Shown here: one piece after another, positions 1 through 8,280 of the stretch
How the letters are laid out: each line of letters starts with the position of its first letter
Position numbering within the stretch: the stretch's first letter is position 1
Assembly: GCA_965207125.1 (NCBI GenBank)
Contig: OZ242263.1
Coordinates: 434,001 to 498,000, forward strand
Source of the DNA: G965207125 sp965207125
Lineage (GTDB): Bacteria > Pseudomonadota > Alphaproteobacteria > Puniceispirillales > UBA1172
DNA length: 64,000 bases
Direction of reading: 5' to 3'
Notes under the pieces: model-generated
The model's database searches: none
Seen by the model: only the letters and a program-made list of their open reading frames with translations
What the model was told of the DNA's origin: nothing
Made by a program: the position numbers and the translations under genes

Positions 1-558
1 GCGCCCTTCTAAGGATTCAAGCAAAGCCGTTTCCTCGCCGCAAATATACGCCCCCGCGCCTCGATGCAGGTAAAGATCAAAGGTCCATCCTGAGCCTGCG
101 GCGTTTTTACCAAGTAGATTTTCTTTATACGCTTCATCAATAGCGGTTTTTAATACTTTATATTCATTAACAAACTCGCCTCTGATATAAATATATCCGA
201 CCTCCGCACGCATCGCATAGCCCGCAAGAAGACATCCTTCCAACAGCTTATGCGGCTCATTGCGAAGAATGTCCCGGTCTTTACAGGTCCCGGGTTCTGA
301 TTCATCAGCATTGACCACAAGGTAATGCGGCCTGTCCTTAACCTCGCGCGGCATGAACGACCATTTGAGTCCGGTCGGAAATCCGGCACCGCCGCGTCCG
401 CGCAAGCCTGATGCTTTAACCTGCTCGGTAATCTCATCATGCCCAAGCGCGATTAATTTTGCGGTTGCATCCCAATCACCGCGCGCACGCGAGGAGGCCA
501 GCCCTGCGCCCGCTTGGCCATAAATATCGGTAAAAATACGGTTTTTCAGATCAAGCAT
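1..558 (-). CDS. nuoF: NADH-quinone oxidoreductase subunit F (partial, N-terminal 186 codons)
   Basis: This subunit of complex I binds NADH and FMN and passes electrons from NADH into the peripheral arm. The reverse strand is open from an ATG at 558 to the window edge, so only the N-terminal part is present. Visible motifs are the glycine-rich GRGGAGFPTGLKW that contacts FMN, ADESEPGTCKDR, and GAGAYICGEETAL near the cut end, all typical of NuoF. The start overlaps the stop of nuoE by 8 bp (ATGCTTGA), so the two are probably translationally coupled. The C-terminal cysteines that bind the N3 iron-sulfur cluster would lie outside the window. Confidence 0.95.
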   Translation of the reverse strand, partial: MLDLKNRIFTDIYGQAGAGLASSRARGDWDATAKLIALGHDEITEQVKASGLRGRGGAGFPTGLKWSFMPREVKDRPHYLVVNADESEPGTCKDRDILRNEPHKLLEGCLLAGYAMRAEVGYIYIRGEFVNEYKVLKTAIDEAYKENLLGKNAAGSGWTFDLYLHRGAGAYICGEETALLESLEGR

Positions 559-1174
559 TGTCGTCCCCTTTGATGGGCTGATCCACAGCAGCCGGCAGCG
601 GTTGGGCTTGCGAGCCCTTTCGGCCAATAACCGAACCGGCCGGGGGGACATCATCACGCCGCAATCCCTCGATCAAAGCCGCCATCTGCTCGTAATCGAG
701 GTCTTCATAATAATCGTCATTGATCTGAATGACGGGGGCGTTAACGCAGGCCCCAAGGCATTCGACTTCCAACAGGCTAAACGTACCACACGCGCTGCTC
801 TCGCCCGATCTGATGCCGGCTTTGTCACGGATACAGCGCAAGACCTCATCACTGCCCCGCAGCCAGCAAGGGGTCGTCCCACACGCTTGAATAAAATACT
901 TACCGACCGGCTTAAGGTTAAACATCGTATAGAAGGTCGCGATTTCAAGCACTCTGATTTCCGCCATCTCCAGAACCTCAGCCACCGCCTCTACGGCTTT
1001 GATCGGTAACCAGTTATGATGCTGTCTTTGCGCCATATCGAGCAAAGGCAACACTGCGCTCGCTTTTCTATCTTTGGGATACTGGGCAAGAATCGCTTTG
1101 ATTTTCTTTTTATTCGTGGGCGTGAAAGCGAAAGATTCGGGCTGGTTTTCAGCGATGCGGCGTGAAATGCTCAT
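551..1174 (-). CDS. nuoE: NADH-quinone oxidoreductase subunit E (24 kDa, [2Fe-2S])
   Basis: NuoE carries the N1a [2Fe-2S] cluster in the NADH-oxidising module of complex I. The 207-residue product has a thioredoxin-like ferredoxin pattern, with ligand cysteines at C98 and C103 (ACGTTPC) and C139 and C143 (CLGAC). About 40 residues after the last conserved stretch form a Pro/Gln-rich tail. Tails of this kind are common in alphaproteobacterial NuoE. The start overlaps nuoD by 4 bp (ATGA) and the stop overlaps nuoF by 8 bp, which places it firmly within the nuo operon. Confidence 0.96.
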   Translation of the reverse strand: MSISRRIAENQPESFAFTPTNKKKIKAILAQYPKDRKASAVLPLLDMAQRQHHNWLPIKAVEAVAEVLEMAEIRVLEIATFYTMFNLKPVGKYFIQACGTTPCWLRGSDEVLRCIRDKAGIRSGESSACGTFSLLEVECLGACVNAPVIQINDDYYEDLDYEQMAALIEGLRRDDVPPAGSVIGRKGSQAQPLPAAVDQPIKGDDNA

Positions 1175-2349
1175 CGATCAATCTCCCCGAAAACCACGTC
1201 TAGCGAGCCGAGGATCGCCACCGAATCCGCGAGCATATGCCCGCGTGATAAATGATCCATCGCCGCCATAAAGTAAAACCCGGGGGCTCTGATCTTACAA
1301 CGATAAGGCTTATTGCTTCCGTCTGACACAAGATAAACGCCGAACTCGCCTTTGGGGGCTTCAACCGCCGTGTAAGTCTCGCCTGCTGGGACGTGAAAGC
1401 CTTCGGTGTAGAGTTTGAAATGATGAATTAATGCTTCCATCGAGGTTTTCATCTCATCGCGCGCCGGCGGAGTCGCCTTATGATCTTCTGAGATTACCGC
1501 CCCGGATGGCATTTTTTCAATACATTGCTTGATAATCTTGAGGGATTCACGCATTTCCTCAATCCGCACAAGATACCGTGCGTAGCAATCCCCGGTCTTG
1601 CCGGTGGGAATATCAAACTCGATCTCGTCATAAATTTCATAAGGCTGGGCTTTACGCAAATCCCACGGCAGGCCTGAAGCTCTGATACATGGGCCTGAAA
1701 AGCCTAGATCAAGAGCCTCGTGCAAATGCACCACGCCAATATCAACGGTTCGCTGCTTAAAAATTCGATTCTCGGTCAGCAGACTTTCCACATCATTGAT
1801 AAATTTAGGGAAGTTATCGACCCAAATCGCAATATCGTCGAGCAAGCCGTCAGGTAAATCTTGATGAACCCCGCCGGGGCGGAAATAAGCCGCGTGCAGC
1901 CGTGCCCCTGAAGCGCGCTCATAAAACCCCATCAGATGCTCGCGTTCCTCAAACCCCCACAACAAAGGCGTCATCGCCCCCACGTCAAGGGCAAAAGTTG
2001 TTAGATTAAGCAGATGGCTTAAAATCCGCCCAATTTCGCAATAAAGAACACGGATAAATTGCCCGCGCCGTGGCACCTCTAAGTGCAACAGTTTTTCAAT
2101 CGCGAGCGCAAAAGCGTGTTCTTGATTCATCGGCGCGACATAATCCAGACGGTCAAAATACGGCAAAGCCTGAAGATAGGTTTTATGCTCGATCAGCTTC
2201 TCTGTGCCTCGGTGCAAAAGCCCAATATGCGGGTCCGCGCGCTCGATCACCTCACCATCCATCTCAAGCACCAACCGCAACACCCCGTGGGCGGCTGGGT
2301 GCTGAGGCCCGAAATTCATCGTTAGCGGCTTGATTGTCGGATCAGCCAT
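1171..2349 (-). CDS. nuoD: NADH-quinone oxidoreductase subunit D (49 kDa)
   Basis: NuoD forms the quinone-binding pocket of complex I together with NuoB. The N-terminal MNFGPQHPAAHG and RADPHIGLLHRGTEK motifs and the C-terminal end GSLDVVFGEIDR are diagnostic. Three in-frame starts exist: GTG at 2358, ATG at 2355 and ATG at 2349. I prefer 2349 (MADPTIK). An AAGGG sequence sits about 8-9 bases upstream of it, and it gives an 8-bp overlap with nuoC (ATGGCTGA) of the same kind seen at nuoE/nuoF. The length of 392 residues is normal for the family. Confidence 0.96.
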   Translation of the reverse strand: MADPTIKPLTMNFGPQHPAAHGVLRLVLEMDGEVIERADPHIGLLHRGTEKLIEHKTYLQALPYFDRLDYVAPMNQEHAFALAIEKLLHLEVPRRGQFIRVLYCEIGRILSHLLNLTTFALDVGAMTPLLWGFEEREHLMGFYERASGARLHAAYFRPGGVHQDLPDGLLDDIAIWVDNFPKFINDVESLLTENRIFKQRTVDIGVVHLHEALDLGFSGPCIRASGLPWDLRKAQPYEIYDEIEFDIPTGKTGDCYARYLVRIEEMRESLKIIKQCIEKMPSGAVISEDHKATPPARDEMKTSMEALIHHFKLYTEGFHVPAGETYTAVEAPKGEFGVYLVSDGSNKPYRCKIRAPGFYFMAAMDHLSRGHMLADSVAILGSLDVVFGEIDR

Positions 2350-3010
2350 GATCATCACCCTTAAGCCTCTCTTGGTCTGGCGCGCGCGGGGACTCGTCCT
2401 GCCTCATTGAGGTCTGTGTTCCCTCCCACGGGCTTGCGGTGTCAAAATCGCGGTATTCCTGGGTTAGTTCAACCGGCTCATAAACCACACGTCTTTCGGA
2501 TTCGTCATACCGAACCTCAACATTTCCCGTTAGTGGGAAATCCTTGCGCAAAGGATGACCTTCAAAGCCATAATCGGTCAGAAGTCGACGTAAATCATTA
2601 TGCCCATCAAAAAAGATGCCATACATGTCCCAGACTTCGCGTTCAGACCAGTTGGCTGATGAGAAAATCTGCGTAACAGACGGCGCAACCGTCCCTTCTT
2701 TAATCGCCACCTCCACCCTTACACGGCGATTTAAGGTAACGCTTAACATCTGATAAATAAGAGTGAATCGCTTGGTGCGATTGGGATAATCAACCGCAGT
2801 CAGATCGGTCAGCTGGGTAAAACCGCCCCCAGCCTCATCGCGCAACAGCGTCAAGACGGACACGATCTGTTCGATCGTAGTGCTGATCGTCAACTCACCC
2901 CTGAACACACGAACATCGATGATTTTAGCCGCGAGCAAACCGCTAATTCGTTGGTGCAATGCATCAAGGTTTTCGTGGCTTCTGAGTGGGTTTTGATCAG
3001 GGTGGGGCAT
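2342..3010 (-). CDS. nuoC: NADH-quinone oxidoreductase subunit C (30 kDa)
   Basis: NuoC is a structural subunit of the peripheral arm of complex I. The 222-residue protein contains the family signature SANWSEREVWDMYGIFFDGH followed by RRLLTDYGFEGHPLRKDFPL. These are the conserved 30-kDa subunit motifs. It is a separate gene here, not the NuoCD fusion found in enterobacteria. It lies 20 bp downstream of nuoB and overlaps nuoD. Confidence 0.96.
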   Translation of the reverse strand: MPHPDQNPLRSHENLDALHQRISGLLAAKIIDVRVFRGELTISTTIEQIVSVLTLLRDEAGGGFTQLTDLTAVDYPNRTKRFTLIYQMLSVTLNRRVRVEVAIKEGTVAPSVTQIFSSANWSEREVWDMYGIFFDGHNDLRRLLTDYGFEGHPLRKDFPLTGNVEVRYDESERRVVYEPVELTQEYRDFDTASPWEGTQTSMRQDESPRAPDQERLKGDDHG

Positions 3011-3030
3011 AGTATTATAGTAAAGAGTGC

Positions 3031-3555
3031 TTAGCGGGCGATGGTCGTGGTGCGGCGGATTTTCTTCTGCAACTGCAAAAGGCCGTAAATCAGGGCCTCA
3101 GCGGTCGGCGGGCATCCCGGTACATAGACGTCAACGGGAACAATCCGATCACAGCCTCTGACCACAGCATAGGAATAATGATAATAACCGCCCCCATTAG
3201 CGCAAGACCCCATCGACAACACCCATCGCGGTTCTGCCATCTGGTCGTAGACTTTCCTTAGGGCTGGCGCCATTTTATTGGTCAGCGTGCCGGCGACAAT
3301 CATCACATCCGACTGGCGCGGACTAGGACGAAACAGCATCCCGTAACGATCCATGTCATATCTTGAGGTGGCTGAGTGCATCATCTCGATCGAGCAACAA
3401 GCAAGACCGAAAGTCATCGGCCAGAGCGAGCCGCTTCTTGCCCAGTTAAACAGTTTATCGGCTTGGGCCACCACAAAGCCTCTGTTGGTGAGTTCATCAT
3501 TAACGGTTTGTAACACGGCATCCTGATCGGCGGCCAGAGCGGGTGGCTTATTCAT
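3031..3555 (-). CDS. nuoB: NADH-quinone oxidoreductase subunit B (PSST)
   Basis: NuoB holds the terminal [4Fe-4S] cluster N2, which reduces quinone. All four expected ligands are visible: the tandem pair C53-C54 in GLACCSIEMMH, C118 in GSCANGG, and C148 in VPGCPPTAEAL. The length of 174 residues is typical. Only 3 bp separate it from nuoA, so both probably share one transcript. Confidence 0.97.
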   Translation of the reverse strand: MNKPPALAADQDAVLQTVNDELTNRGFVVAQADKLFNWARSGSLWPMTFGLACCSIEMMHSATSRYDMDRYGMLFRPSPRQSDVMIVAGTLTNKMAPALRKVYDQMAEPRWVLSMGSCANGGGYYHYSYAVVRGCDRIVPVDVYVPGCPPTAEALIYGLLQLQKKIRRTTTIAR

Positions 3556-3558
3556 CGC

Positions 3559-3924
3559 TTAATCCCAGTCAAGGGCTCCTTTTTTCCACTCATAGACAAA
3601 CCCAACTGTCAGAACGCTCAGAAACACAACCATCGACCAGAAGCCGAAAAAGCCAATCTTGCCCAGCGAAACCGCCCATGGAAACAGAAAAGCCACCTCA
3701 AGATCAAAAATGATGAATAGGATAGCCACCAGATAAAACCGCACGTCAAAACGATTACGAGAAGTATCAAAGGCCTCAAAGCCGCATTCGTAAGCGCTCA
3801 GTTTTTCGGGGTCGGGGCGCTGGGCTCCAACAATCAACGAGCCGATGACAAACGCACCGGCCAAACCCGTCGCAATGACTAGAAACACCGCTATTGGAAA
3901 ATACTCCGCTAAATAGGACGCCAT
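3559..3924 (-). CDS. nuoA: NADH-quinone oxidoreductase subunit A
   Basis: NuoA is a small membrane subunit at the junction of the two arms of complex I. The 121 residues hold three hydrophobic segments (about 9-30, 65-85 and 93-113). The conserved loop SAYECGFEAFDTSRNRFDVR and the motif ILFIIFDLEVAFLFPWA are both present. It is the first gene of the nuo operon. The ribosome site AAGGGG lies just upstream of the ATG, and a candidate promoter is at 3960-3988. Confidence 0.97.
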   Translation of the reverse strand: MASYLAEYFPIAVFLVIATGLAGAFVIGSLIVGAQRPDPEKLSAYECGFEAFDTSRNRFDVRFYLVAILFIIFDLEVAFLFPWAVSLGKIGFFGFWSMVVFLSVLTVGFVYEWKKGALDWD

Positions 3925-3959
3925 GCTATCCCCTTAAAAAATCCTTGTACATCCGAGAT

Positions 3960-3988
3960 GTTATCCCAATATAGCAAAGTGATGACAA
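3960..3988 (-). promoter_or_regulatory. candidate sigma70-type promoter for the nuo operon
   Basis: On the reverse strand a TTGTCA box (3983-3988) is followed after 17 bp by GATAAC (3960-3965), about 36 bp before the nuoA start. It lies in the 104-bp gap between nuoA and the dapA-family gene, the only non-coding DNA upstream of the operon in this window. The match is moderate and was found by eye. Confidence 0.35.
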
Positions 3989-4028
3989 GTGCAAATCGGA
4001 TCACAACGATGATTCCTGTATGCGGAGT

Positions 4029-4934
4029 TTATTCTAAGGTAAACGAGAATTTTTCACGTAACTCGCGCTCAATCGCCTCCGCCTCCGTGTCATCCATCGC
4101 CATCAAAGGCGGCCGGAGAGTGCGCCAGCGATTATCCTTCAGCGCACGGGCAAGCAAGGCTTTCTGCGCTGGAATCGGTGCATAGCCCTGAAGCAAAAGC
4201 CGAAACTCCTTCACCTTTACATGGAGGGACTCCGCGCCAGCAAAATCACCCTCGTGGCATTTTTTGATCACCTCGGCAATACCAACCCCGTTAAGATTAG
4301 CGGTCGCTGAAATACAGCCTGGCGCACCAAGTTTAATCGCTTCAATCAAAGGCAATTCCGCCCCTGGATAAACAGTCAACCCTTCTATCTTCAGCAAGGC
4401 TTCGGTGTTCGCCCAATCTCCTGATGAATCCTTGATTCCTACCACAACCCCTGAAAAATCTCGATAAAGCCGCCGCACCAGGTCAACCGAGAGACCAACG
4501 CCCGCAACTTGCGGGATATGATAGAGATAAATCCGCAAATCAGGGCTATCCACCATCTCTATTAGCTTAGCGTAATAGCGATAAAGGCCTTCATCGCTCA
4601 CTCCCTTAAAATAAAAGGGCGGTAGAATCATCGTCCCATAGCACCCAAGATCAGTCGCATGGCGCGTCAGCTGTGCTGTATCAACCAGATTGGTTAACCC
4701 AGTACCGGGAATCATCACCGATGGGCTGACGTCGTTTTTGATGAGTTCTTCTAGCATCGTCCTCCGCTCTTCAAGTCCAACTGAGAGCGCCTCGCCCGTG
4801 GTGCCGAAAGGAGCGAGCCCCGCGCATCCACCAACCGTGAGTAATTTTTTCGCATGCGCGAGATATAAATCCGTCGCGATGGTTAAATCATCGTTAAATG
4901 GGGTTAAAATCGGCGATATAAGTCCTTTGATCAT
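4029..4934 (-). CDS. dihydrodipicolinate synthase family aldolase
   Basis: This is a class I aldolase of the DapA/NAL family, 301 residues long. Members condense or cleave pyruvate-containing substrates through a lysine Schiff base. The GTTGEA phosphate/carboxylate loop is at residues 44-49, the catalytic tyrosine is probably Y138 (YHIPQ), and the Schiff-base lysine is K168 (GIKDSSGDW). Substrate cannot be assigned. The sequence looks more like a divergent paralog than the housekeeping dapA of lysine synthesis, and the neighbours (nuo, rpsF) give no pathway clue. AAGAGG lies 7 bases upstream of the start. Confidence 0.88.
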   Translation of the reverse strand: MIKGLISPILTPFNDDLTIATDLYLAHAKKLLTVGGCAGLAPFGTTGEALSVGLEERRTMLEELIKNDVSPSVMIPGTGLTNLVDTAQLTRHATDLGCYGTMILPPFYFKGVSDEGLYRYYAKLIEMVDSPDLRIYLYHIPQVAGVGLSVDLVRRLYRDFSGVVVGIKDSSGDWANTEALLKIEGLTVYPGAELPLIEAIKLGAPGCISATANLNGVGIAEVIKKCHEGDFAGAESLHVKVKEFRLLLQGYAPIPAQKALLARALKDNRWRTLRPPLMAMDDTEAEAIERELREKFSFTLE

Positions 4935-5009
4935 GGCATAATCCTCTTAGTATTCTCTATAAAAACTATACCGACTGATCTTATTCTGCAAGACTTGACT
5001 TAAAAAACC

Positions 5010-5038
5010 TTGCAAAACCTATTCACTGTTGTTAGAAG
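5010..5038 (+). promoter_or_regulatory. candidate promoter of the rpsF operon
   Basis: TTGCAA (5010-5015) is separated by 17 bp from TAGAAG (5033-5038). This leaves an untranslated leader of roughly 95 bases before rpsF. The boxes match the sigma70 consensus only moderately. The leader also holds a weak GAGA/TCTC hairpin. An S6:S18 autoregulatory leader is possible here, but I could not show its CCG-bulge structure. Confidence 0.25.
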
Positions 5039-5140
5039 GCGTCAATGAATTAACCTCTTGCTGATCTTTCATGCGTTGTTGTGCGGGTCAGCTAGCGAGA
5101 GGGCGACGCGCTTTCTCAATGATCCGAAAGGGGACAAACT

Positions 5141-5614
5141 ATGCGCCTTTACGAGTGTGTGTTTATCACGCGACAAGATATTTCCCAGCCTCAGGTCGAA
5201 ACGCTGACAGATAAACTGGCTGACATCATCACTGAGCATCAAGGGAAAATTCTGAAACGCGAATACTGGGGGCTTAAAAACCTCGCTTACCGAATCAGAA
5301 AAAACCGCAAAGGCCACTACGTACTATTGAACATAGAAGCCAACCATGACGCGATGTCAGAATTAGATCGCCGCATGGGGCTAAATGACGATATTATTCG
5401 CTCACTCCTCGTCAGAATCGATAGCGTAGACCCCGAGCCTTCGGTGATCATGCAAAACAGGTCCGACCGAGCCTTATCAGATGATGACCATGATACAAGA
5501 CCCACAAACCGACACACAACCAGACCCCCCCAAAGGCCAAGCAGACCCGACCGGGCCTTATCAGATGATAAACCTGACACAACCAGACAAACACAAAGGG
5601 AAAGCCATGACTGA
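5141..5614 (+). CDS. rpsF: 30S ribosomal protein S6, with a repetitive hydrophilic C-terminal tail
   Basis: S6 binds S18 on the platform of the small ribosomal subunit. Residues 1-105 are a standard S6 domain (MRLYECVFITRQDIS, YWGLKNLAYRIRKN, GHYVLLNIEAN). After that comes a tail of about 50 residues rich in Asp, Arg, Thr and Pro, in which PDRALSDD-type sequence occurs twice (about 5463-5490 and 5547-5574). This looks like an in-frame duplication. GAAAGGGGAC precedes the ATG. The stop overlaps the rpsR start by 8 bp (ATGACTGA). S6 tails vary in many bacteria, so function is probably unaffected. Confidence 0.95.
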   Translation: MRLYECVFITRQDISQPQVETLTDKLADIITEHQGKILKREYWGLKNLAYRIRKNRKGHYVLLNIEANHDAMSELDRRMGLNDDIIRSLLVRIDSVDPEPSVIMQNRSDRALSDDDHDTRPTNRHTTRPPQRPSRPDRALSDDKPDTTRQTQRESHD

Positions 5615-5861
5615 ACTTGAAATCAAAAGACCTTCCGTACGCCGTGCGGCGCGGTCGCATCGCAAACCCTGCCCCCTCTCGTTGCCAGACGCACCCGCGA
5701 TCGATTATAAAGACGTCAGGGTTCTCCAGCGCTACATTACCGAACGCGGCAAAATCATTCCGAGTCGCATCTCCTCTGTCTCTGCCAAAAAGCAACGAGC
5801 ATTAACCACGGCGATCAAACGCGCACGGCACCTGGCTCTCATGCCTTATGTCATTAGCTAA
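5607..5861 (+). CDS. rpsR: 30S ribosomal protein S18
   Basis: S18 partners S6 in the small subunit. The start at 5607 gives an 84-residue protein of normal size (MTELEIKRPSVRR...), with CPL, IDYKDVRVLQRYITERGKI and the C-terminal KQRALTTAIKRARHLALMPY signature. A longer reading frame starts at 5481, but its extra residues are only the rpsF tail read in another frame. AAAGGGAAAG precedes the chosen ATG, and the 8-bp overlap with rpsF matches the coupling seen elsewhere in this window. Confidence 0.95.
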   Translation: MTELEIKRPSVRRAARSHRKPCPLSLPDAPAIDYKDVRVLQRYITERGKIIPSRISSVSAKKQRALTTAIKRARHLALMPYVIS

Positions 5862-5872
5862 GGAGCTTTGTG

Positions 5873-6652
5873 ATGGAAATTATTCTGCTTGAACGTGTCG
5901 AAAATCTCGGCCAGATGGGTGATCTGGTCAAGGTCAAGTCCGGCTACGCACGCAACTACCTGTTGCCGCAAGGCAAAGCCTTAAGGGCGACCGCAGATAA
6001 TCGTCAACGCTTTGAAACCGAGCGCGCTACTCTTGAAGCGCAAAATCTCACGCGGAGGACTGAAGCCGAAAAAGTCGCCGCCAAAATGGAAGATCTTTCA
6101 GTCTCGTTGATCAGAGCGGCGAGCGAAATGGGACAACTGTACGGCTCCGCTAGTGCGAATGATGTGGCCCAAGCCGTCACTGAGGCCGGCTTTACCGTGA
6201 TCAAATCACAGATAGACATTAGCGCCCCGATTAAAACACTGGGGCTGTTTCCGGTGCGCGTTACACTCCATCCTGAAGTGGCCATCATGGTGATGGTCAA
6301 TATAGCTCGAAGCGATGATGAAGCAAGCGAGCAACTCAGACTTGGACGGGCGATCGTCAGCGATATCGACGAACGAGAGCGAATCGAAGCTGCCGAAGCT
6401 GCACAACACGCCGAAGAACGCGCCGAAGAACACGGGGCGCATCAAGCAGAAGAAGCCGAGGAGGACGGCGCGGGCGGGGCTCAAGAATCAAGCGCTGGTG
6501 AACCAGACGCAGGTCAATCTGGAGAGGAGGCCGTCGCAAGCGGGGCGCAAGAACCCAGCCCTGAGGCCCCCGATGCAGACCAGCCCAACGAGGGCAAAAA
6601 AACAGAAGCCGCTGAAACCGCCGAAAACCCTCAGCCTGATGAGGAAAAATAG
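5873..6652 (+). CDS. rplI: 50S ribosomal protein L9 with a long acidic C-terminal extension
   Basis: L9 is a large-subunit protein with N- and C-terminal globular domains joined by a long helix. Residues 1-148 are ordinary L9 (MEIILLERVENLGQMGDLV, VKSGYARNYLLPQGKA, then the C-domain ending near VMVNIARS). About 110 more residues follow, dominated by Glu, Ala, Gly and Asp. Within them a GAQESSAGEPDAGQSGEE-like segment is imperfectly repeated as GAQEPSPEAPDADQPNE. AGGAG ends 7 bases before the ATG at 5873; a GTG three bases earlier is less likely. The tail is probably disordered. Confidence 0.95.
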   Translation: MEIILLERVENLGQMGDLVKVKSGYARNYLLPQGKALRATADNRQRFETERATLEAQNLTRRTEAEKVAAKMEDLSVSLIRAASEMGQLYGSASANDVAQAVTEAGFTVIKSQIDISAPIKTLGLFPVRVTLHPEVAIMVMVNIARSDDEASEQLRLGRAIVSDIDERERIEAAEAAQHAEERAEEHGAHQAEEAEEDGAGGAQESSAGEPDAGQSGEEAVASGAQEPSPEAPDADQPNEGKKTEAAETAENPQPDEEK

Positions 6653-6705
6653 CTTATCAGCTTTACTTGATCTGACTTTATCCTCATTATTACCGTAATT
6701 AACAG

Positions 6706-6739
6706 GGGGTAAGGTCCATTCTGTTTCTCTACTTTACCC
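6706..6739 (+). other. GGGGTAA/TTACCCC inverted repeat upstream of dnaB
   Basis: A 7-bp inverted repeat separated by about 20 bases lies in the 113-bp gap between rplI and dnaB. It has no T-run after it, so it is a poor intrinsic terminator. It could be an operator or RNA hairpin in the dnaB leader. Nothing else was recognised in the gap. Confidence 0.3.
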
Positions 6740-6765
6740 CTCATATTTCGTAGTGTGAGTGGGTT

Positions 6766-8280
6766 ATGCAAGAACAAGAAATACCTAAAAACCAACCAGT
6801 TGAAGGTGAAAACGTCACCAGTTTTCCTAAAGATCATACTGCGCTTTTGCCACAGAACATCGAGGCTGAACAGGATTTGCTGGGTGCACTACTGAATGAT
6901 AACGACATTCTAGAAAAAATCCCCGATACCCTCGAAGACCATCATTTTTTAGACCCTCTTCATAGCCGGATTTTCGCCGCTATCAAGCAACTTCACCAGC
7001 GCGGACAACTCGCTAACGCCATCACGCTGAAAAGCTATTTCGCCGGCGATGAAGCCTTCGCCCACTTGAGCATCGAGAACTATCTAGGGCAGCTGGCCGA
7101 AAATGTCGTCTCGCTGACCGAGGCTCCTCATTACGCGTGGGATATTCGTGAATGCTATCTGCGGCGCAAGCTGATCGCGATCGCTGATAAGACGATCAGC
7201 AACGCGCGCACCGCAAAGATAGAAACCAGCGCCGAGACCTTGATCGAAGAAACAGAACAGGAATTATTCGCCCTCGCTGAAAGCGACCGTCGGGATAGTG
7301 GACTTCTGCCCCTACGGCATTCACTGAATGAAGCCATCCAAACCGCTGAACTCGCCCATAAAAACTCAGGCCATATCACTGGAATCGGAACCGGGCTTAC
7401 TGGTCTCAACAATCTGCTTGGCGGCTTGCAATCCTCTGACCTGATCATTGTCGCCGGACGGCCGGGTATGGGAAAAACCGCGCTTGGCATCAATATCGGT
7501 TTTCACGCCGCCACCACCACAAGAACTGATGAAACACCTCAACATGTCGCTTTCTTTTCGCTTGAAATGTCCTCTGAACAACTGGCCAACCGTATTCTGT
7601 CGAGTGAGGCTGGTGTTCCATCCGATCAGATCAGGCGTGGCAAAATCACCCCCCAGCAATTCACGGAGTTGGTGCGCGCTAGCCACGAGATAGAGCAAGC
7701 CCCGTTCTATCTAGATGACACCCCGTCCTTGTCAATTTCACAACTAGCAAGCCGCGCAAGACGTCTTAAAAGAACGCATAATCTTGGATTGATTGTGGTT
7801 GATTATCTACAGCTGCTGACGGCTCCAATCAATTCCCGCACCGAGAATAGAGTCAATGAAATATCCTTGATTAGCCGGACGCTGAAATCCATCGCTAAAG
7901 AACTCGATGTTCCCGTGCTGGCACTTGCACAACTATCAAGGGCGGTCGAGCAACGCGAGGACAAGCGCCCTAACCTCGCCGATTTGCGTGAGTCGGGGTC
8001 TATTGAACAGGACGCTGATGTGGTCATGTTTATCTATCGTGAGGAATACTATCTCGACAAAAAAGAGCCCCAGCAGCGCGAGGAGGAAGGCCAGCAGCAA
8101 TACGACGAACGCTATAACCGCTGGATGCAAAGAATGGAAGAGCATCGAGGGCGGGCTGAAATCATCATCGCCAAGCAGCGTCATGGGCCAACAGGGAACG
8201 TTAAACTCAGATTCATCGATAGCCAGACCAAATATACCGATGATGTCAGCGACAAGCACCTTCCTGAAATGACTTCGTGA
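6766..8280 (+). CDS. dnaB: replicative DNA helicase DnaB
   Basis: DnaB is the hexameric helicase that unwinds DNA at the replication fork. The 504-residue protein has the N-terminal primase-interacting domain (LPQNIEAEQDLLGALL) and a RecA-type ATPase. Walker A is AGRPGMGKTA near residues 230-239, and Walker B is LGLIVVDYLQLL near 340. DLRESGSIEQDADVVMF and KQRHGPTG motifs follow. A Gln/Glu-rich segment near residues 430-460 sits in the usual variable place. The stop is adjacent to or overlaps the alr start, depending on which alr start is used. Confidence 0.97.
   Translation: MQEQEIPKNQPVEGENVTSFPKDHTALLPQNIEAEQDLLGALLNDNDILEKIPDTLEDHHFLDPLHSRIFAAIKQLHQRGQLANAITLKSYFAGDEAFAHLSIENYLGQLAENVVSLTEAPHYAWDIRECYLRRKLIAIADKTISNARTAKIETSAETLIEETEQELFALAESDRRDSGLLPLRHSLNEAIQTAELAHKNSGHITGIGTGLTGLNNLLGGLQSSDLIIVAGRPGMGKTALGINIGFHAATTTRTDETPQHVAFFSLEMSSEQLANRILSSEAGVPSDQIRRGKITPQQFTELVRASHEIEQAPFYLDDTPSLSISQLASRARRLKRTHNLGLIVVDYLQLLTAPINSRTENRVNEISLISRTLKSIAKELDVPVLALAQLSRAVEQREDKRPNLADLRESGSIEQDADVVMFIYREEYYLDKKEPQQREEEGQQQYDERYNRWMQRMEEHRGRAEIIIAKQRHGPTGNVKLRFIDSQTKYTDDVSDKHLPEMTS

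Noticed and set aside
602..1009. plus-strand frame opposite nuoE
   Set aside because: It is a shadow of nuoE, whose cysteine motifs and operon position are clear.
5040..5140. S6:S18 autoregulatory leader of rpsF
   Set aside because: Only a weak hairpin is visible. The conserved CCG bulge structure could not be shown by eye.
5481..5861. 126-codon version of rpsR
   Set aside because: The extra N-terminal 42 residues are the rpsF tail in another frame. S18 is normally about 75-85 residues, and a ribosome site precedes the start at 5607.
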